Made by a program: the position numbers and the translations under genes. From Calycina herbarum (lineage: Eukaryota > Ascomycota > Leotiomycetes > Helotiales > Pezizellaceae): a stretch of DNA of 64,000 nucleotides. The notes beneath the pieces are model-generated. The model ran no database searches. It saw only the letters and a program-made list of their open reading frames with translations, and was not told where the DNA came from. The stretch lies in assembly GCA_001414485.1 (NCBI GenBank), contig LLEY01000190.1, forward strand, positions 48,395 through 112,394, given 5' to 3'. Below, piece after piece: positions 59,042 to 64,000 of the stretch (the first letter of the stretch is position 1; the number at the start of each line of letters is the position of its first letter).

Positions 59042-59833
59042 TCCATTGCGAATGTAAGAGCTGTCATGCGCTGGATGCTGTTAGGGAACCTGGAGGAGGG
59101 GGAGAATTTATTGATGGAAGAGGTTCGTGCCACAACAGAAAAACCACGAGAACATGCACTTTCAGAATGTAAGTGATTTAAATAATATCAGCCTACCTAG
59201 GATGCTCGCCATTTCCCAGCCGCAGCACACTGTAACAAGGTTTGAGTCTGAGCCCTTTGCTCTTTGACACTAAAAGTCGTCGGGAACCTAAAAATATCAA
59301 GGCAAAGCTAGCTTTCACTATCCTTGCGACTTATTTAGCTGTAAATTTTTAGTACTATATACAGTTCTATCTACTTGGAAATGCTTAATTTCTACTTCCT
59401 TCCCAGAATAAAGGTTCAAAGTCGCAATACTCTGGAAAAGTGTACAATTACACCAAGATAGACGTAAATCGCAGGGTAAAATCGATACCCGGGATAGAAA
59501 CTAAGGTTACGAGTTTAAATCTCAGTTCTATTTGGATGCAAGATTTTCGCACTATTCGTGGCAAAGTTAGAAGCTACCACAAGATGCCGGTTTTTGGTGT
59601 GGTTCGCTTAAAATGGCTCAGATAATTGCTCATGGCTAAATCCCAAAACTGTTGCTAGAACCCCACCAACGCTTACAGTTTATAGAAGAATGAAAACAGC
59701 GCATAAATCACCTTACTCCTAGCCGATCACTAAGACCCCTTCTTGGTGGCTCCCCGTCTTCGAACCCTTTGCTTGCTTCGGAGGTTAGAAACCATGATGA
59801 ATGTCCCATTCGTTTTTTTGAAACGAGCACAAA
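59042..59833. other. Intergenic; no supported gene
   Basis: 792 bp between the 2EXR gene and the end of the following minus-strand gene. Small frames only, no recognisable domain or RNA gene. Confidence 0.4.
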
Positions 59834-62163
59834 TTACTGGCCCTCCGTATACAAAACGACTGTAGTATTTGTACCATTGATGTCAAGAATCATAGACCCG
59901 TTTCCAAAGGGACCAGGTGGATTCAACGCTTTCATTGCTGCAAAAACCTGTAGACCAGAAGTCACCAGAGACAAGACGGCAACGATAAGGCTGAAACCCC
60001 CAAGCCACAATACCTAAATCAATCCCAAAATTAGCATATGGCCCGAATAACTGATCATATTTTATACTGACGGCCCAAAAAGTGTACCAGGCCCCAGAAT
60101 CTCGCTTGTCATACCACAAGCCCCTCAGTCCACCAGGCTTCTGAGAATCCATGTACGCAACCAACTCTCTTAGACGATCGCCAAAAATTGGATATTTTTC
60201 ATACGCATCTTGACCAAAATTTGACACAGAGAAAGATGCAATATGAGTCTCTTCTGTGGGCAGATGATAATCTGCACCGTAATCGTAGGGACGACCTTTC
60301 CTCGTGATATCCTTGCCTGTCATTTCATGGTCAGCCGTGAAAGGATGGCGCTGTCGTAAGGAAGGGTGAGTTTCAATTTTTTTGTATTGAGAGAGTGCAG
60401 GGTTGAGCTGATCTTTAAGAAATCCTTGTGGTGAGACACCAAAGATAAGTTGGTAAGTCGATAAAAGCTCTTCTCGTCCGCTACGTCCAATAGCCCCTAG
60501 TCTCGTAGTTTGTCAGTCATGTTCATTCAAAGTTGGAGAATGGAATCAAGAGGTGATTTGTAGTTCGCAGTAGGATTGGACAAGATGCAGACCGCTTGGA
60601 GTAGGGTAGATGAAAATCTCATGTGTTAGTTTTGAAATTTGGAATTTTTTACCTTGCTAATGGAATATCCAGGGTAGCCCATGCAAACCAGTAAAGTTTC
60701 AAGACAGGATAATCCTTCAGAGACAGTTGCAGGTGCTCAGATAACTTATTTGTCCATTCTACACTGACATTGCCGATAATGCGAAGTTGTTTGATGTTTA
60801 AAGGCCGCAATGAGAATTGATGTCCGCTGGCCTTGACTAAGCTTGTCTCGGCTGCCTTCTTACAAATCTGGATGAGATCTTTCATTTCCATTCGAAGAAT
60901 ATCGTGCGGAACGCGAGCATCCGGACATATATCTCGGCTGTGCATGTGATCTTTCCAGTCAAATTCAGTGATGAAAATGCGTAAAGGGTAGAGTGAAGCC
61001 AGAACCTTTGCGGCATTAAACCGGTGGCCAGGGAGATCTGTCTCCATTGGCTCTTCCAGAACTCCTTCTGCATATAGAGAAACCAGAATATCGCCAATAC
61101 GCATGTGGGACCACATCTTGCAATGAGTTTGTTGCGAGTGCAAGTGGATACGATTGCTGCCCCAGCTATCAAGTGCCGTGCTTGGTCCAATGTACAGGGA
61201 ATTAGTTCGGCAAATTGCTACTAGCAACTCGAGTCGATGGTTAATTTCTTCCTCGGTCTCATCTTCTCGATTCCAACGCTCATCTAGCCCCATGCTAGAT
61301 GCCAAAACTTCAACGAACAATGCGATCTTGTTATACGACGCGATTTCAGGATACGTTTTGGTGCTGAGGATCCCGTCGCTTAAATTTCCTCTCTGAAATC
61401 TCAATCCTATCCCAGCTAGGAAGTTTTTAGCAATGGATTTTGCTCCTGCATACTGTTGCGCAATATGGCGATGTCGATCTGGCTCTGCTGTAGAGTTCGC
61501 TCTCGTATAATAGCTAGAAATACTACTGGTTTGTCCAAATAATAGGACCCACAGTTCACGACGGAGTCTCGACCGGAGAAAATTAGATGTCTCTAATAAT
61601 GGTGACAAGTATTGCTCTTGAAATGGTTCGCCTCCGTGGAAATGTTCATAGAGTTCGAAGAGTTCAGGGCCCGGTCCTTGTAATATTAGTAGAGCCAAAT
61701 AACGTTGGAAAGGTCAAAGTTCACCTAGATCAAAATGACCTTTCAAACATTCAGATCGCTTTTCCAAACCCTCTGTCGATAATTTCTCGATATTCAAGAA
61801 GCTATCATCAGTACTTTCTGTCGAATCTCCTTCATCATCTTCTACAAGACGATCCAATCCTGATTCCAAGTCACCTGGTTCCAAATTCGAGTTTACCCCT
61901 TCCTGGAGTAGCTGCACCGAAGTTGCCAAGGCTTCGAGGAGTCGACCTAGCTTCCCTCGTTGAATCGTTACTGTGTCAGTTTGCGAACGCAGGGTGTCTG
62001 ATCTTCCTGGAATCTTCTGACTTCTTGAATTTGCGGATTGTGTAATGGGTGGCCCACGAGAACTGGGCAATGGAGCCGAGTTTCTGCTTGGTTTTCTGAT
62101 TATCGGGACAGGGCTGGATGGTGGTGGGTTGCCGTCTCGTTGGAGGGTTTCTTGACTCGCCAT
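59834..62163 (-). CDS. Large hypothetical protein with C-terminal membrane helix
   Basis: Exons 61725-62163, 60653-61676, 60072-60501 and 59834-60013 give 690 residues; introns are 48, 151 and 58 nt and all phases agree. The N-terminal 150 residues are Ser/Pro/Asp-rich and probably disordered. The middle is helical and rich in conserved-looking aromatic motifs (RRELWVLLFGQTSSISSYY, FITEFDWKDHMH). The third and fourth exons form a C-terminal region with FWAV|LWLGGFSLIVAVLSLV, a clear membrane helix right across the last intron. This suggests a tail-anchored or membrane-attached protein. The layout recalls large fungus-specific hypothetical families with a C-terminal transmembrane segment, but I cannot name it. 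Confidence 0.75.
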
Positions 62164-63193
62164 TGTGTATAGGCCGAGAGCCGGAACTTTCGTTAAGGGA
62201 GGTTGATTTATTATTCAAAAGGTGGGGAATTGATGGAGGGTGAGTTCAAAGTTCAGCTCTGTCTCACCTCAGGCGGTGGCCCCCAAGATAGTTGTGCAAC
62301 TTCTAAATTTGACCCCAATTTGTGAGAAAAGCAAACATGGGGCTGAACAGTGGCCAATTATAGAATGCGGCTCATTTTGAATCAGCGAATGAGTGCCTAT
62401 CGTAAACTCTGCAACCCCCACAAGATATTTTTAGCCTCGTCCCATTCCATCGTTTGCTAGAGTGTCAGACGATCGTGAATCTCCTTGACTCAGTAGCTAT
62501 GGGATCGAACACTTCCAGTTTGAAGCAGCAGCTTATAATTTTTGCTTCGATGGTCTTCGATAGTACCGCGGGTTGAAATGTTACTGGAAATGCAAACCTC
62601 ACTTTGCATGAGGAACACAAGTTCGGGTCACGTGAGCTGTGCTTCTCAAAATGAAAAAGGATCGCAGGTTGTTCTAGTTCTATTGTTTAATATAACTTAA
62701 CTGTTTTGGGACAATTCAATAAGACTATCCACGTTTGGATGAACTATAGTTCGTTAATAAGAAAGAAAATTAAATCTAAACTTCATACAAGTATCTCCAT
62801 TACTCTAGGATTATTATGTAATTCATTCAATTAAGTGACTTTACGATGAATAACAGGCTGCTCTCTGGAGTAAAGCTAAATCAAAACCCTCTGTCATTTC
62901 GTTTACTATAAGTTATTTTAGAAGTAGTGTCGATGAACCAAAAATTTGACTGTGATTTTCGGTATATTTCACAACCTCACGATGGAGGAAGTGATGCGAT
63001 TGAAGGCAAGTTACAACATTGACAAAACAAAAAAACAAGTAAATTGAACAATCTAAAATAACAAAAGTGGAAATACCCAACCTCCCCCCAAATTTCCTAA
63101 TATCATGAAGCGCTTTATCGTTATAAGACATACATAACTTCTCAAGTCCCGCCCGAGAGAACAAGTTCCAGTAAAGAAAAAGATGGCAAGAAA
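62164..63193. other. Intergenic; no supported gene
   Basis: About 1 kb. AT-rich at 62680-62880. A 99-codon frame at 62913-63212 (minus) overlaps the end of the next gene in another phase and is not supported. Confidence 0.4.
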
Positions 63194-64000
63194 CTACATC
63201 TGCTGCTCCCACTGCATGAGTCCGCTGTTTGGGTCCGGAAACTCTATTCCCGCGGTGTTGTCAGGGTCGAAATTCCAAACATCAGGTGGGCTTCGCGAAG
63301 TTCCGCCATTATTGTAAAATTGGTTATCCCAGAGTTCCTATAGATAGAGCGTAAGTAAGAGATGACACCGGCAATGTAATTAAGAGCCAAGAGGATTTAC
63401 TTACCCAGTCTAGATCCATGTTCCCAAAATCAAGCGAGGACTGGACAGTCGTCCCAGTGTTAGAGGTATCATTACTAGGAGGATCGAAAGATGGCGGAGT
63501 GCTCCAGGAGTAAGTGGTTGGTTGCACAACCTTCTTGTCTAACCAAGGAACAGTAGAATTGTTCCTCTCTGTGTGAGATCTAGGTTAATAACGATCGGGC
63601 TGTCAGGGTGGAATTACGACTTACGGGAAGGTGTGATGTTAGAAGAGCTTGGATTGGCCTGTGGTCTTTGAACTGCCGTTTTGGAATCAAAAGGAAGAGC
63701 TGGGCCAGCCACTCTCACTTTATATAGCATGGCTTTGAGAGTTTGAGCCGCCTTGAGGGCGTCTTGTGAGGTAGAGCTTGTTGCTTCCCAAATATCGTGA
63801 GAATCATTAAGAACTTGTATCATTTCTTCTCGTGTGGCTTTCACTCTTATCCCGAGTTGAGCCATGGTTCGCTCTAAATCTGCATGGGCCATTGTATGGC
63901 CGATATAAAGGCAAATAAGCATAGCGGCTAACAAATAGTCGTGTGAGATGCTAGGCAGATGAAAATTTAGCAAATTATTGAGAGAAAATACGTTTGGGGG
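63194..64000 (-). CDS. 3' part of a gene leaving the window (regulator-like)
   Basis: Three exons are visible: from 63625 to beyond the window edge, then 63405-63568 and 63194-63337. They give a consistent frame ending in WEQQM. The first visible exon reads LNNLLNFHLPSISHDYLLAA, then helical DLERTMAQLGIRVKATREEM and ALKAAQTLKAMLYKVRV. The last two are Ser/Thr/Pro/Asn-rich (FDPPSNDTSNTG, DLDW|ELWDNQFYNNGG). Such a helical end followed by a polar low-complexity tail ending in tryptophan-containing acidic patches resembles the C-terminus of fungal Zn2Cys6 regulators. The DNA-binding part is outside the window, so this is a resemblance, not an identification. Confidence 0.6.

Overview
The window is nuclear DNA of a filamentous ascomycete (Pezizomycotina), most likely a leotiomycete. 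The genes carry many short GT-AG introns, mostly 46-60 nt, with CTAAC/CTGAC-type branch sites. The families present are characteristic fungal ones: Akr1, Ecm14, Kre9/Knh1, DUF4360 secreted protein, Zn2Cys6 regulators and a nuclear-encoded ATP9. Mutations in repeats are mainly C-to-T and G-to-A, as expected after repeat-induced point mutation (RIP). The class assignment is an inference from general resemblance; no species can be named.

Left end (1-4 kb): a decayed repeat zone. It holds a 104-bp tandem duplication, an ankyrin gene remnant whose 99-bp repeats carry C-to-T/G-to-A stops, and a Tc1/mariner-type transposase pseudogene. From 4.3 to 16.6 kb: a ZIP zinc transporter, a SEC7-PH Arf exchange factor, the inactive carboxypeptidase ECM14 and a small conserved-looking protein. 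From 16.6 to 19.9 kb: a gene-poor block built around a 1.3-kb foldback element whose right end abuts a truncated regulator-like C-terminus. From 19.9 to 27.8 kb: metabolic enzymes, namely an amidase with a damaged intron donor, an epoxide hydrolase whose frame requires a one-nucleotide exon, a broken membrane-protein gene and a short-chain dehydrogenase.

From 27.8 to 30.9 kb lies a second AT-rich, repeat-marked, gene-poor block. From 30.9 to 44.9 kb is a housekeeping stretch: SRP receptor beta and AKR1 (divergent), ATP synthase subunit 9, cystathionine beta-synthase and a KRE9-like wall protein (divergent), and a DUF4360 secreted protein. From 45.9 to 64 kb: a conserved fungal protein often mislabelled as GGPP synthase, an alpha/beta hydrolase, a seven-exon Zn2Cys6 regulator, a P1B copper/heavy-metal ATPase, a shortened 2EXR protein, a 690-residue protein with a C-terminal membrane helix, and the 3' part of a gene running off the right edge.

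The genes do not form an evident biosynthetic cluster. Loose themes are metal handling (zinc importer, copper ATPase) and wall/secretory functions (ECM14, KRE9, AKR1, SRP receptor, SEC7). I found no convincing new multigene system. The most unusual signals are gene-structure anomalies (single-nucleotide exon, donor-dead amidase intron) and the foldback element. Exon joins were worked out by hand from splice consensus, phase and family motifs; all reported multi-exon models keep frame end to end.
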